Assembly (NCBI RefSeq): GCF_900243075.1
Contig: NZ_OEZH01000178.1
Location: 1-38,379, forward strand
Length of the DNA: 38,379 nt
Origin: Clostridioides difficile
Lineage (GTDB): Bacteria; Bacillota; Clostridia; Peptostreptococcales; Peptostreptococcaceae
Reading direction: 5' to 3'
Program-made: the position numbers and the translations under genes
The notes under the pieces: model-generated
The model's input: the letters and a program-made list of their open reading frames with translations, nothing else
What the model was told of the DNA's origin: nothing
The model's database searches: none
In this document: one piece after another, positions 17,479 to 25,904 of the stretch
How positions within the stretch are numbered: position 1 is the stretch's first letter
Layout of the letters: every line of letters begins with the position of its first letter

Positions 17479-18696
17479 ATGAACAATAAAAAATATTATC
17501 CTACTGCCATAGCGTTGTATTTTTCATATTTTTTACTTGGTATTGGAATTTCAATTTTAGGACAATATAAACCAGAGTTTTCATCAATGTGGGGAGCAAA
17601 AACACTATCAGATGGGACTTTAGATGTAAGTATTGTTTTAGCGGTTATTGCCGCGTTAGGATTAGGCAGACTTATATCGTATCCATTTGCAGGACCTATT
17701 TCAGATAAGTATGGAAGAAAGGTAAGTGGGCTTATAGGAAATTTTCTACATGCAATTTTCTTTATTGGAATTGTATTTTCACCAAATTTTTATATAGCAT
17801 ATATATTTGCAATAATTGGAGGAGCTGCAAACTCATTTTTAGATACTTGTGTAACTCCTTCTTGTATGGAGATATTTGCTGGTTTGGGAACAATAGCAAA
17901 TATGTTTACTAAATTTACAATAGCTTTAGCGCAATTTTTACTTCCTTTTATAATTGGATTTGTTGCAACAAGTTCAATATCATTTAAAGTTATTTTTATA
18001 GTAACAGCTATTCTTATTATCATAGATGCAATTTTGATAGCTGTATTACCATTTCCACCAGCTAATAATGTTATTGACAATAAAGGAAAAACTGTTAAAT
18101 CAGAAAAGATGAAATTTACACCAACAAGTATAGCTCTTGTTTGTATAGGATTTACATGTACATCTACATTTGTATTATGGTTAAACTGTAATCAGGAATT
18201 GGGTAAATTATATGGTATGGCTGACCCTACAAAAATTCAATCTTTTTACTCAATGGGAGTAATATGTGCAGTATTAATAACTTCTGTACTTATTAAAAAA
18301 TATATCAAACCAATAAGAATACTTGTTATATATCCTGTAATAGCTTTGATTATGTTATTAGTTGTATATTTTGTTCAAACTCCAACTATTTGTATGTTAG
18401 GTGGATTTGTAATAGGTTATTCAGCAGCAGGTGGTGTTCTTCAGTTAACAACATCAACAGCAAATGAAATGTTTCCAACTAATAAAGGAAAAATAACATC
18501 TATAGTTATGATTGCATCTAGTATAGCAAACTATGTTATTTTAAATATAGCAGGGATTATTACGAAGTCAGGAGGAGTGAATGGTCCAAAATATGTTGTA
18601 TTATTTAATGTGGCTATAACTTTTGTTGGAATTTTACTTGCATTGTTTGTAAACATGAGATATGGAAAAGAGAAAGTGTATGATTATAGTGTTTAA
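17479..18696 (+). CDS. MFS transporter, probable shikimate/quinate importer
   Basis: 405 aa with about 12 hydrophobic membrane segments. The signature between helices 2 and 3 is present (GPISDKYGRKVSG, after GLGRLISYPFA). The ATG at 17479 is preceded by AGGAGAAG. The family is certain. The substrate is inferred: it lies between a shikimate dehydrogenase and a shikimate kinase fusion, so hydroaromatic acid uptake is the natural guess. An export role cannot be excluded. Confidence 0.85.
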   Translation: MNNKKYYPTAIALYFSYFLLGIGISILGQYKPEFSSMWGAKTLSDGTLDVSIVLAVIAALGLGRLISYPFAGPISDKYGRKVSGLIGNFLHAIFFIGIVFSPNFYIAYIFAIIGGAANSFLDTCVTPSCMEIFAGLGTIANMFTKFTIALAQFLLPFIIGFVATSSISFKVIFIVTAILIIIDAILIAVLPFPPANNVIDNKGKTVKSEKMKFTPTSIALVCIGFTCTSTFVLWLNCNQELGKLYGMADPTKIQSFYSMGVICAVLITSVLIKKYIKPIRILVIYPVIALIMLLVVYFVQTPTICMLGGFVIGYSAAGGVLQLTTSTANEMFPTNKGKITSIVMIASSIANYVILNIAGIITKSGGVNGPKYVVLFNVAITFVGILLALFVNMRYGKEKVYDYSV

Positions 18697-18759
18697 TATT
18701 AGTATAATATAATTGTAAGGATTTTTTATTTTGTCTAGTTTGAAAGTTGAGGTGTCACT

Positions 18760-19554
18760 ATGGAAAATATAGAAAAGATAAGAGAAAAAATAGATTTATA
18801 TGATGATGAGCTTATAGGTTTACTCGAAAAAAGAATGGAATGTATAAAAGAGATTATAGATATTAAAAAAGAAAAAGGTTTAGCTATTTTACAATCAGAT
18901 TATGAAAATAAAAAAGAAGTGGCATTGATTAAGAAATTAAATGATAATAAATTTGAAAATGAAATTATAGACATTTTTAGATATGTAGTTAAAACTAGTA
19001 AGAAAATACAGGCTAAAAGTTTATTCTCTTATAATATAATGCTTGTTGGATTTATGGGTGTTGGTAAAAGTACTATATCGTCATACTTAAGCCATTTATT
19101 GGAAATGGAACGAATAGAAACAGATTCATATATAGTAAAACAACAAGGAATGAGTATCTCTGACATATTTGAAAAACTAGGAGAAGAGTATTTTAGAAAT
19201 CTTGAAAGTCAAGTAATAATAGACCTACAACAAAAGACAGGTCTTGTTGTTTCCTGTGGGGGAGGAATTGTACTTCGAGATAAAAATGTAGAGTATATGA
19301 AAAAGAGTGGAAGGATTGTTTTGTTGACAGCAAGTCCAGAAACTATTCTTCAGCGTGTTAAACACAGTGATGAAAGACCAATACTTAACAATAATATGAA
19401 TGTAGAATTTATAGCTGACCTAATGAAAAAACGAGAAGCAAAATATATGGCATCTGCGGATATTATTATCAATACAGATAATAAGACAATAAAAGAAATT
19501 TGTGAAGAAATGATTGTGAAATTAACTGAATTTGATAGAGAAGTTCAAATTTAG
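18760..19554 (+). CDS. Chorismate mutase-shikimate kinase fusion
   Basis: 264 aa. Residues 1-85 are an AroQ-type chorismate mutase: Arg8, Arg25, Lys36 and Glu49 fall at the spacing of the known active-site residues of the E. coli enzyme. Residues about 91-260 are shikimate kinase: P-loop GFMGVGKST (97-105), Asp122 in ETDSYI, Arg146, the GGG at 167-169, and DERPIL. The kinase would phosphorylate imported shikimate and pass it to aromatic amino acid synthesis; the mutase acts three steps later. The ATG at 18760 follows GAGGTG. It is the last gene before a terminator and seems part of the hydroaromatic operon. Confidence 0.9.
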   Translation: MENIEKIREKIDLYDDELIGLLEKRMECIKEIIDIKKEKGLAILQSDYENKKEVALIKKLNDNKFENEIIDIFRYVVKTSKKIQAKSLFSYNIMLVGFMGVGKSTISSYLSHLLEMERIETDSYIVKQQGMSISDIFEKLGEEYFRNLESQVIIDLQQKTGLVVSCGGGIVLRDKNVEYMKKSGRIVLLTASPETILQRVKHSDERPILNNNMNVEFIADLMKKREAKYMASADIIINTDNKTIKEICEEMIVKLTEFDREVQI

Positions 19555-19646
19555 GATAGGTTTCTATTAAAAATAATTAAAATTTAAAACTAATAAAGGT
19601 ATTATTTATTGTTAGAAGATAGGGTATTTACATAATTAATATTACT

Positions 19647-19685
19647 AATATTACTAGAATTTTAAATTCTAGTAATATTTTTTTG
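19647..19685 (+). terminator. Terminator of the hydroaromatic operon
   Basis: A near-perfect palindrome with arms AATATTACTAGAATTT (19647-19662) and AAATTCTAGTAATATT (19664-19679), then TTTTTT. Confidence 0.85.
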
Positions 19686-19758
19686 CGTAAAAATGTAAAC
19701 TTAACGAAATAAGTAGTATAATCAATATAAATTACATCATGTAAAGGAGGATAATTTA

Positions 19759-21624
19759 GTGGATAATGTCTTTAATCAATTGCAGGAAATTAAGGGTTAT
19801 GATGGATACAAAGAATCATTTGAAATGAATTACCTATGTATATATGAAAATATACCTTTAAGAGAACAAGTAGAGCTTGCAAATAATCTAGTAGATAGAA
19901 TTTTAAATATGTATAAAAATGAATCTAATGAAATTTATTTGTTTGAGAATAATAATTCTAAACCTCTAATTTGCTATTTTGAAATTTTTATGAAAAAGAT
20001 AAATACTTTAGTGAAAGAAATGATAATTGATGAGAAATGGTTATATAAATTAACTAAAGAATTAATATATAAAAGTAAAAAAGTTGAGTATGTAAAACTT
20101 GGGCTAGTCTTAAGTGAGAAATATCTAGATGTAGAAAATTTAAGAGAAGTTGTGGATACATTTTCTAAATCTGGAGAATACATATTTTATTTGAGCAATA
20201 CTATTAAAAGGCTTAAACTTTACAATACATATTTATTTAATTTATCTAAGAAGGCTACAGGTTCAATAAAAGTATTTGCTATTGTTAATATGGAAAATTT
20301 AGATTCTAAAATAAATTCTTATTTAATTGAAAATGGCTATAAAGATAGGAAATATGAACGATTATTGATGAATTACATTATTTCTATTATAGATTTGCAT
20401 AAATATCTTGAAAGAAGAGATTTAGATAAAGAAAAGATAAATAACTTAGCACATCTTATATGTAACTACTTATTAAGTGTGGAATTTAGATACATAGGAA
20501 ATAAAGTAGAATTAGTAAACCTATTTTTACCAATTGTAGTGAATTATGGGACTAACTTTGAAAGTTTATATTCGATTTTCTTAATAGCTATAAACGTCTT
20601 GAAAGATGAAAATATAGAGTGCAATAAAGTTGAGTTTGAAAAAGAAATAAATGATATATTACTTAGTGAAAAATGGAAAAGTATATATTTTAAAGCATTA
20701 AAAGAGGCTAGAGGAAAAACAGAAGATATGATACGGATGTCAGAAATTTATGATGTGAACTTATCTTTCGATGATTTGTTGCCGTATTTGAATAGAGACA
20801 TTAGAGATTTTGAGGTATATTGGCATATATCCAAAAAGGGAGTGACAAGTTCTAGGTTAAAATTATTAAATTTTTTTGAAAAGACATTTAAAATAGATGA
20901 TTTAACTGGAAAAATGGAAGATATAGAAAAAGATAAATTAACCCAAGAATATTATGATGATATGTTATTTTTTATTGTGCTTAAAGGAAGTAAATCACTA
21001 TATCCTGAAGGAAAGAATATATCTTTAAAAGGAATCTTTGGAAATATAAATGAAGTAAGAAAAGAATCCATAAATATTTTAAAAAGATATAGAGAGAAAT
21101 TATCTCTCGAAGAATTAAAAGTAGTTAAAGAAGCCTATGAAAAAGAAAAAAATATCCTATTGAAAGATGAATTGAGAAGAGTATTATATGAAAGTAATAA
21201 TTTAAAGAAAGAATTTGTAAATATTGAAAAAATAAAAGTAGATGAACATGGTAAAGATATCTATTTGACTTCAATAGCTGTTGCTGGTTCAAGGTTCAGA
21301 AATAGAGAATGTCTTGAAAAAGAATTAGAGAAGAGTAAGATATACTATCTAACTAGAGAGAAAGATAATTTATACGATGAAAATGCTATTAAAATAGTTG
21401 GAGAAACTGGATATGTAATAGGTTATGTTGCAAGAAAAGATAATTATATTTTGAGCAATTTATTAGATGGAGGAAAACTATTATATTGTAGAGTAACTGA
21501 ATATAATTTATATGAAGACTGTATCTATGCAAATGTGTATTTGAGTTATAAAGATGTAATTGAAACGGTTGAAAACTCTCTAAAGATGGTTTTAGATAAG
21601 AGCAAAATGAAACTTATAAACTAA
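19759..21624 (+). CDS. Hypothetical protein with C-terminal HIRAN domain
   Basis: 621 aa from GTG 19759, with AAAGGAGG 8 bases upstream. Residues 1 to about 490 are helical and charged with no recognised family. Residues about 494-604 look like a HIRAN domain: IAVAGSRFRNRE, REKDNLYDENAIKIV, GYVIGYVARKDNYILSNLL. HIRAN domains bind DNA ends or stalled forks and usually accompany SNF2 helicases or nucleases; here no helicase motif is present. A DNA-damage-associated role is plausible but unproven. It is a single-gene unit. Confidence 0.8.
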   Translation: MDNVFNQLQEIKGYDGYKESFEMNYLCIYENIPLREQVELANNLVDRILNMYKNESNEIYLFENNNSKPLICYFEIFMKKINTLVKEMIIDEKWLYKLTKELIYKSKKVEYVKLGLVLSEKYLDVENLREVVDTFSKSGEYIFYLSNTIKRLKLYNTYLFNLSKKATGSIKVFAIVNMENLDSKINSYLIENGYKDRKYERLLMNYIISIIDLHKYLERRDLDKEKINNLAHLICNYLLSVEFRYIGNKVELVNLFLPIVVNYGTNFESLYSIFLIAINVLKDENIECNKVEFEKEINDILLSEKWKSIYFKALKEARGKTEDMIRMSEIYDVNLSFDDLLPYLNRDIRDFEVYWHISKKGVTSSRLKLLNFFEKTFKIDDLTGKMEDIEKDKLTQEYYDDMLFFIVLKGSKSLYPEGKNISLKGIFGNINEVRKESINILKRYREKLSLEELKVVKEAYEKEKNILLKDELRRVLYESNNLKKEFVNIEKIKVDEHGKDIYLTSIAVAGSRFRNRECLEKELEKSKIYYLTREKDNLYDENAIKIVGETGYVIGYVARKDNYILSNLLDGGKLLYCRVTEYNLYEDCIYANVYLSYKDVIETVENSLKMVLDKSKMKLIN

Positions 21625-21680
21625 GAATTTTATAAATTGCTTGTAGACTAGACTATGAACAATGCTAATGGATAGAAGAT

Positions 21681-21748
21681 AAAAAAACAATTGTTTTGTA
21701 TATATGATGCATAAATATACTTATATATTCATATTTACAAAACAATTG
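21681..21748 (-). terminator. Terminator of the deaminase gene (minus strand)
   Basis: CAATTGTTTTGTA (21688-21700) pairs with TACAAAACAATTG (21736-21748). On the minus strand it is followed by T7 (A run 21681-21687). Confidence 0.85.
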
Positions 21749-21757
21749 AAATCTATA

Positions 21758-23122
21758 TTATTTTATGATTTTAAATTTAGATGGAATTTTAACTTCTGCC
21801 TTATCTTTTATTTTAGAAGCTTGTTCCTTAACTTTATTTAATAATTCAGATTCATCTACAACTAATACTTTTCTTTCCTTCATCAACCACTTACCATCAC
21901 AAATAGTAGAGTCTACGTTTTCACTAGTCATAGAATAAACTATGTTTCCAATTGGATTATGCATTGGTAAACAATGAATTGTATCTGGATTTAGAATAAT
22001 CATATCAGCTTTTTTTCCTACTTCAAGACTACCAATTTCTTTTTCTAATAAAGCACATTTTGCTCCATTTATAGTAGCCATTTCTAATACTTCTTCTGCT
22101 GGAACAACTGTTGGGTTTAAAGTTCTACCTTTATGTATTAATGAAGTTAAATACATATCCCTCATAAGGTCCATTCTATTATTTGAAGGTGCTCCATCAG
22201 TACCAATTGAAACAGGTATTCCTTTTTCTAACATTTCAGGAATTGAGGCAAATCCTAGGACCACTTTCATGGCTGCACCTGGATTATGAGAAACTTTAAC
22301 ATCGTGTAATCTAAATAAATCAATTTCTTTATGAGTAAGCCAAACTGTGTGAGCAGCTAAAAGATTTGGTCCTAATACACCTAGTTTATCAAGATATTCA
22401 ACTGTTCCAACTCCATTGTTTTGTTTTACAAATGAAATTTCATCAGCTATTTCAGCAATATGCATATGTATACCTGTATTGTATTTATCAGCTAACTGTT
22501 TAGTCCTAACAAGTAATTCTTCAGTTGTATTAAAAATAGTTCTTAATGCAAACCATATTTTAATTCTTTCATTAGATGTGTTATTAAACTTATGGAATAA
22601 GTCTAATTGAGCATTGATTTCCTCATCAGTAGTTTTTTGCCATGCTTCAGGAAGACCATCTCCTGTATCCATAACTGATTTAGCTAAACATGCTCTAAGT
22701 CCAGTTTTGTCAACAGCTTCAACCATGGCATCTACATATTGACCACCAGATTCTAAAAACGTAGTGACACCAGATTTTATTAATTCAATACAGCATGCAG
22801 TAGATGAAATCAATGAATCTTCATAGTTGAAGCTACTTTCATATGGCCAGATTCTTTCTCTAAGCCAAGTTAAAAGTACAACATCATCTGCAAGACCACG
22901 TCCTAACTGTTGAGATAAGTGAACGTGTGTATTGACTAATCCTGGCATTAGTATTTTTCCTCTAGCATCGTATATTTCAGTATCTTTATCTGCAATATTA
23001 ATATCAAACTTACCAACTTTTTTTATAATATTATTTTCAATAAGTATATTTCCAGTTTCATATACCTCTCTATCTGCATTCATAGTAATTAGATATGCAT
23101 TTTTTATAAGTAATTGTGACAT
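21758..23122 (-). CDS. Amidohydrolase of the TrzA/MtaD/SsnA deaminase family
   Basis: 454 aa. The metal site is complete: His66/His68 (NTHVH), His219/His221 with Glu224 (IHMHIAE), His258 (AAH), and Asp309 (IGTDG). The family hydrolytically deaminates purine-type rings (guanine, S-adenosylhomocysteine, methylthioadenosine, 8-oxoguanine). The gene lies downstream of a guanine-riboswitch-controlled purine permease, so it probably deaminates an imported purine. The exact substrate cannot be read from sequence. ATG 23122, ribosome site AAAGAGGTTG. Confidence 0.85.
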   Translation of the reverse strand: MSQLLIKNAYLITMNADREVYETGNILIENNIIKKVGKFDINIADKDTEIYDARGKILMPGLVNTHVHLSQQLGRGLADDVVLLTWLRERIWPYESSFNYEDSLISSTACCIELIKSGVTTFLESGGQYVDAMVEAVDKTGLRACLAKSVMDTGDGLPEAWQKTTDEEINAQLDLFHKFNNTSNERIKIWFALRTIFNTTEELLVRTKQLADKYNTGIHMHIAEIADEISFVKQNNGVGTVEYLDKLGVLGPNLLAAHTVWLTHKEIDLFRLHDVKVSHNPGAAMKVVLGFASIPEMLEKGIPVSIGTDGAPSNNRMDLMRDMYLTSLIHKGRTLNPTVVPAEEVLEMATINGAKCALLEKEIGSLEVGKKADMIILNPDTIHCLPMHNPIGNIVYSMTSENVDSTICDGKWLMKERKVLVVDESELLNKVKEQASKIKDKAEVKIPSKFKIIK

Positions 23123-23190
23123 AAATACAACCTCTTTTCTATATATTTTTATATCTATGTATTATGATAATAAATTTTCTATACAAAGTT

Positions 23191-23230
23191 AATAGCAAAA
23201 TCAATTTATATATAAATTGATTTTGCTATT
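23191..23230. repeat. 40-base perfect palindrome between permease and deaminase
   Basis: The arms AATAGCAAAATCAATTTATA (23191-23210) and its exact reverse complement (23211-23230). There is no U tract on the minus strand after it. In the permease-deaminase mRNA it would form a hairpin that could protect the permease part or reduce read-through. Confidence 0.85.
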
Positions 23231-23276
23231 TATAAATTTAAAATAAATAAGATTTTATTCTATATAATTTAAAATA

Positions 23277-24620
23277 TTAACTTAGAACTAAGTTTACAAC
23301 TGCAAGTAAGCCTATAATCCAAAGTGTAATACTGATTTTATCAGTTTCTTTAGCTACAACATGCATTATTATATATGAAATAAATCCAAAGCATAAACCA
23401 ATACTTATACTATAAGTTAAAGGCATCAATAAAACTGTAACAAAAGCAGGTACTGCTATTTTGCTATCAGCAAAATCAATCTGTTTTATACTTTCAAACA
23501 TAAATACACCAACCATTACAAGTGCAGGTGCTGCAGCGTAAGTAGGAACTATACCAAGTAATGGTGTAAATATAAGTGTAGCTAAGAATAATGCTGCTGT
23601 TACTATTGAAGCAAGTCCAGTTCTTGCACCTGCTGCGATACCAGAAGCAGATTCTCCAAATGTTGTAACAGTACTAGTTCCTAAGAATGAACCTATTAAA
23701 GTAGAAGAAACATCTGCATACAACATTTTTCCTAAATCTTTTATTTCACCATTCTCATCTTCAAGACCCATTTGTTTACAACAAGTAATAAGAAATGCTA
23801 ATGAATCAAACATGTCTATAAACATGAAAGAGAATATAGGTCCAATTAATGAGAATTTCAATGCACCTACAATATCTAATTTAAAAGCAACTGGTGCTAT
23901 ACTAGGTGGTGTTGAGATTATCGCTGTTGGTAACTCTACAAATCCAAATATAATAGATATTATTGTTGCAACTACTATGCTTATTAATATTCCACCTTTA
24001 ACTTTTTTATATTCTAGTATTGCCATTAAGATAAGAGCAAAAAGAGCTATTAAAACTGTTGGTGTAAAATCTGCAAGTGAAACTATAGTATCTGGATTTG
24101 CTATTATAACACCCATATTCTTTAAACCAACAAAAGCAAGGAAAAGTCCTATACCTGCTGAAGATGCTACTGCCAACTCTCTAGGAATTGCATCTGCAAT
24201 TGTCTTTCGAAGACCTGTTACTGCGAGTGTGAAGAATACACATCCAGATAAAAAGACTACCCCAAGACCTGTTTGCCATGGAATTCCTGCTCCTATAACC
24301 AAAGAGTATGTGAAAAATGCATTTAATCCCATACCAGGAGCTAGAGCAAATGGTGCATTTCCTAAAAGTGCAAATATAAGTGTACCAATGGCTGTAGCTA
24401 GTATAGTAACTGTTATAAGTGCGGCTTTATCCATTCCAGCTTCAGATAATATTGCTGGATTTACGAAAACTATGTATGCCATTGTTAGGAATGTAGTAAC
24501 TCCACCTATCACTTCTGTTTTAAGGTTAGAGCCACGTTCGCTAAATTTAAACATTTTGTCTAAAAAGCTTATTGATGAATTATTTCCATCTGGTTGTACA
24601 TTATTAGTGTTTGGTACCAT
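23277..24620 (-). CDS. Purine (guanine/hypoxanthine) permease, AzgA/PbuG family
   Basis: About 447 aa from ATG 24620, preceded by GGAGG; an in-frame TTG at 24632 is upstream of that site. It has 12 or more hydrophobic segments. Family marks include TFLTMAYIVFVNP, GMGLNAFFTYS near the first third, and FGESASGIAAGARTG. These NCS2-related permeases import nucleobases with protons. The mRNA leader carries a guanine-type purine aptamer and terminator, which supports guanine or hypoxanthine as cargo. Probably co-transcribed with the deaminase 155 bases downstream. Confidence 0.93.
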   Translation of the reverse strand: MVPNTNNVQPDGNNSSISFLDKMFKFSERGSNLKTEVIGGVTTFLTMAYIVFVNPAILSEAGMDKAALITVTILATAIGTLIFALLGNAPFALAPGMGLNAFFTYSLVIGAGIPWQTGLGVVFLSGCVFFTLAVTGLRKTIADAIPRELAVASSAGIGLFLAFVGLKNMGVIIANPDTIVSLADFTPTVLIALFALILMAILEYKKVKGGILISIVVATIISIIFGFVELPTAIISTPPSIAPVAFKLDIVGALKFSLIGPIFSFMFIDMFDSLAFLITCCKQMGLEDENGEIKDLGKMLYADVSSTLIGSFLGTSTVTTFGESASGIAAGARTGLASIVTAALFLATLIFTPLLGIVPTYAAAPALVMVGVFMFESIKQIDFADSKIAVPAFVTVLLMPLTYSISIGLCFGFISYIIMHVVAKETDKISITLWIIGLLAVVNLVLS

Positions 24621-24649
24621 TTTTACCTCCAAAAAACTTTAAGATATAA

Positions 24650-24692
24650 ACAAAAAAATATATATTCATATAGATAGAATAGAATATATATT
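24650..24692 (-). terminator. Riboswitch expression-platform terminator
   Basis: On the minus strand ATATATATTC (24691-24682) pairs with GAATATATAT (24667-24658), followed by T7. The competing antiterminator pairs GAATAGAAT from the 3' side of aptamer P1 (24711-24703) with ATTCTATTC (24685-24677), which overlaps the terminator's 5' arm. Confidence 0.8.
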
Positions 24693-24706
24693 CAAAGTTG
24701 ACATTC

Positions 24707-24778
24707 TATTCATAGAAAACCCATTTACGGTGGATTTGTAGAAACTACTAGACCATATTACTAATATTATATGAACAT
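24707..24778 (-). ncRNA. Purine riboswitch, guanine class
   Basis: Minus strand, upstream of the permease. All conserved parts are present: P1 TTCATA/TATGAA, the core ATAAT, P2 TATTAG/CTAGTA with the AATATGG loop, the GTTTCTAC junction, P3 AAATCC/GGGTTT with the loop ACCGTAAAT, and the closing CTATGAA. The ligand-pairing base just before TATG is C, which specifies guanine or hypoxanthine rather than adenine (family knowledge). Ligand binding would stabilise P1, free the terminator and switch transcription off. Confidence 0.93.
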
Positions 24779-24800
24779 TTTCTATTTGTTTTTCTGTTGT

Positions 24801-24829
24801 ATTATATCGTAATATTGTATTATTTACAA
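24801..24829 (-). promoter_or_regulatory. Promoter of the riboswitch-permease-deaminase unit
   Basis: Minus strand TTGTAA (24829-24824), 17-nt spacer, TATAAT (24806-24801). Transcription would start about 15 nt before the aptamer. Confidence 0.75.
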
Positions 24830-25122
24830 TAAATTTAATAAAATTATTCGTTTTTTTGTCGATTTTATAAAAATTTAAGGTTATTTATTATTAAAAATTA
24901 TTATTTTCAATAATAAAATACCTATAGGTATGATGTTTATTATATTCATATGTTTTATACTATTAATGGAAGTTTATTATAAATAAGTTTGTGATATAAT
25001 TATAAAAGTACTGAATACAAGAATATTTCGTAAAAACTTTTTAATATATCAAATATATATATTAAGTTAATATATTAAAAAAAATAATGTTAAAAAGAAT
25101 ATAATTTATAGTGGAGGGGAAA
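24830..25122. other. AT-rich divergent intergenic region
   Basis: It contains a 14-base palindrome ATACCTATAGGTAT (24918-24931) and an extended -10, TGATATAAT (24992-25000), for the pentapeptide-repeat gene. Nothing else is recognisable. Confidence 0.5.
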
Positions 25123-25776
25123 ATGACTAAGATTATTAAAGTACAAAAACCTAAATTTACAGGAGAGTTAGAAACTATTGAAAATCTTGAAGACATGCTT
25201 GAAGATATATTTAATGATGAAAAAATATTTAATAAAATTATAGAAAATGAAGTTATAAGTGATTTAGATTCTGTAAGAGTTAGTTTTGATTCTTGTATAT
25301 TTAGGAATGTATCCTTTGAGAATTGCAACTTAAAAAAGATTGATTTACTGGATGTGGTATTTGAAAACTGTAATTTATCAAATACATTTTTTGATGGAGG
25401 AAGTGCATATAGAGTTGAATTTAAAAACAGTAAATTGATAGGAGTTAGATTTGATGATTGTATACTTAAAAACGTTTTGTTCAAGGATGTTTTAGGTAAG
25501 TATTCTAACTTTTCGTTCTCTAAATTTAAGGTAGTCTCTATTTTGGATTCGAATTTTGAAAATTCTATATTTCAAGAAGTAAAGAGTGAAAATTTGGTAT
25601 TTGAGTATACAAACTTAAAGAAAGCAAACTTTAATGGAACTAAACTTTCTGGAGTAGATTTTACTACTAATAATATTGAGGGAATTGAGGTTGGGATAAA
25701 TGATGTCAGAGGAGCAATTTTTGATGTGTCACAAGCAATTGATTTAACGAAATTGATGGGAATTATCATAAAATGA
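25123..25776 (+). CDS. Pentapeptide-repeat protein (Qnr/MfpA-like)
   Basis: About 217 aa from ATG 25123, with GGAGGGG upstream (an in-frame GTG at 25111 overlaps the site). From about residue 45 onward it shows A(D/N)LXX-type repeats in register, such as CIFRNVSFENCNLKK, VVFENCNLSNTFFDG, and NLKKANFNGTKLSGVDF. These fold into a right-handed square beta-helix. Length and the short C-terminal tail resemble Qnr-type gyrase-protecting proteins, and Qnr-like homologues are known in clostridia. Quinolone protection is possible but unproven. Confidence 0.85.
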   Translation: MTKIIKVQKPKFTGELETIENLEDMLEDIFNDEKIFNKIIENEVISDLDSVRVSFDSCIFRNVSFENCNLKKIDLLDVVFENCNLSNTFFDGGSAYRVEFKNSKLIGVRFDDCILKNVLFKDVLGKYSNFSFSKFKVVSILDSNFENSIFQEVKSENLVFEYTNLKKANFNGTKLSGVDFTTNNIEGIEVGINDVRGAIFDVSQAIDLTKLMGIIIK

Positions 25777-25783
25777 AAAAAAT

Positions 25784-25828
25784 ATTCACAAAATGAATTG
25801 GGAAAACGTTAACAATGTGTGAATTTTT
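25784..25828 (+). terminator. Terminator after the pentapeptide-repeat gene
   Basis: ATTCACA (25784-25790) pairs with TGTGAAT (25818-25824), followed by a T5 run; the loop contains AACGTTAAC. Confidence 0.6.
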
Positions 25829-25834
25829 ACCAGA

Positions 25835-25884
25835 TTGACATTTTTATGAAAATAAAGTAAGATTATCTTAATATTCAAAATATT
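25835..25884 (+). promoter_or_regulatory. brnQ promoter with a possible CodY box
   Basis: TTGACA (25835-25840), 17 nt, TAAGAT (25858-25863). Just downstream, AATATTCAAAATATT (25870-25884) matches 12 of 15 positions of the CodY consensus AATTTTCWGAAAATT. That position suits road-block repression by CodY when branched-chain amino acids are plentiful. Confidence 0.5.
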
Positions 25885-25904
25885 TTCAAAGGGGGTAATT
25901 TAGT

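Noticed and set aside
23812-24642. 276-codon plus-strand reading frame
   Set aside because: It is antisense to the purine permease; the permease has clear family motifs, and the antisense frame is a by-product of its codon pattern.
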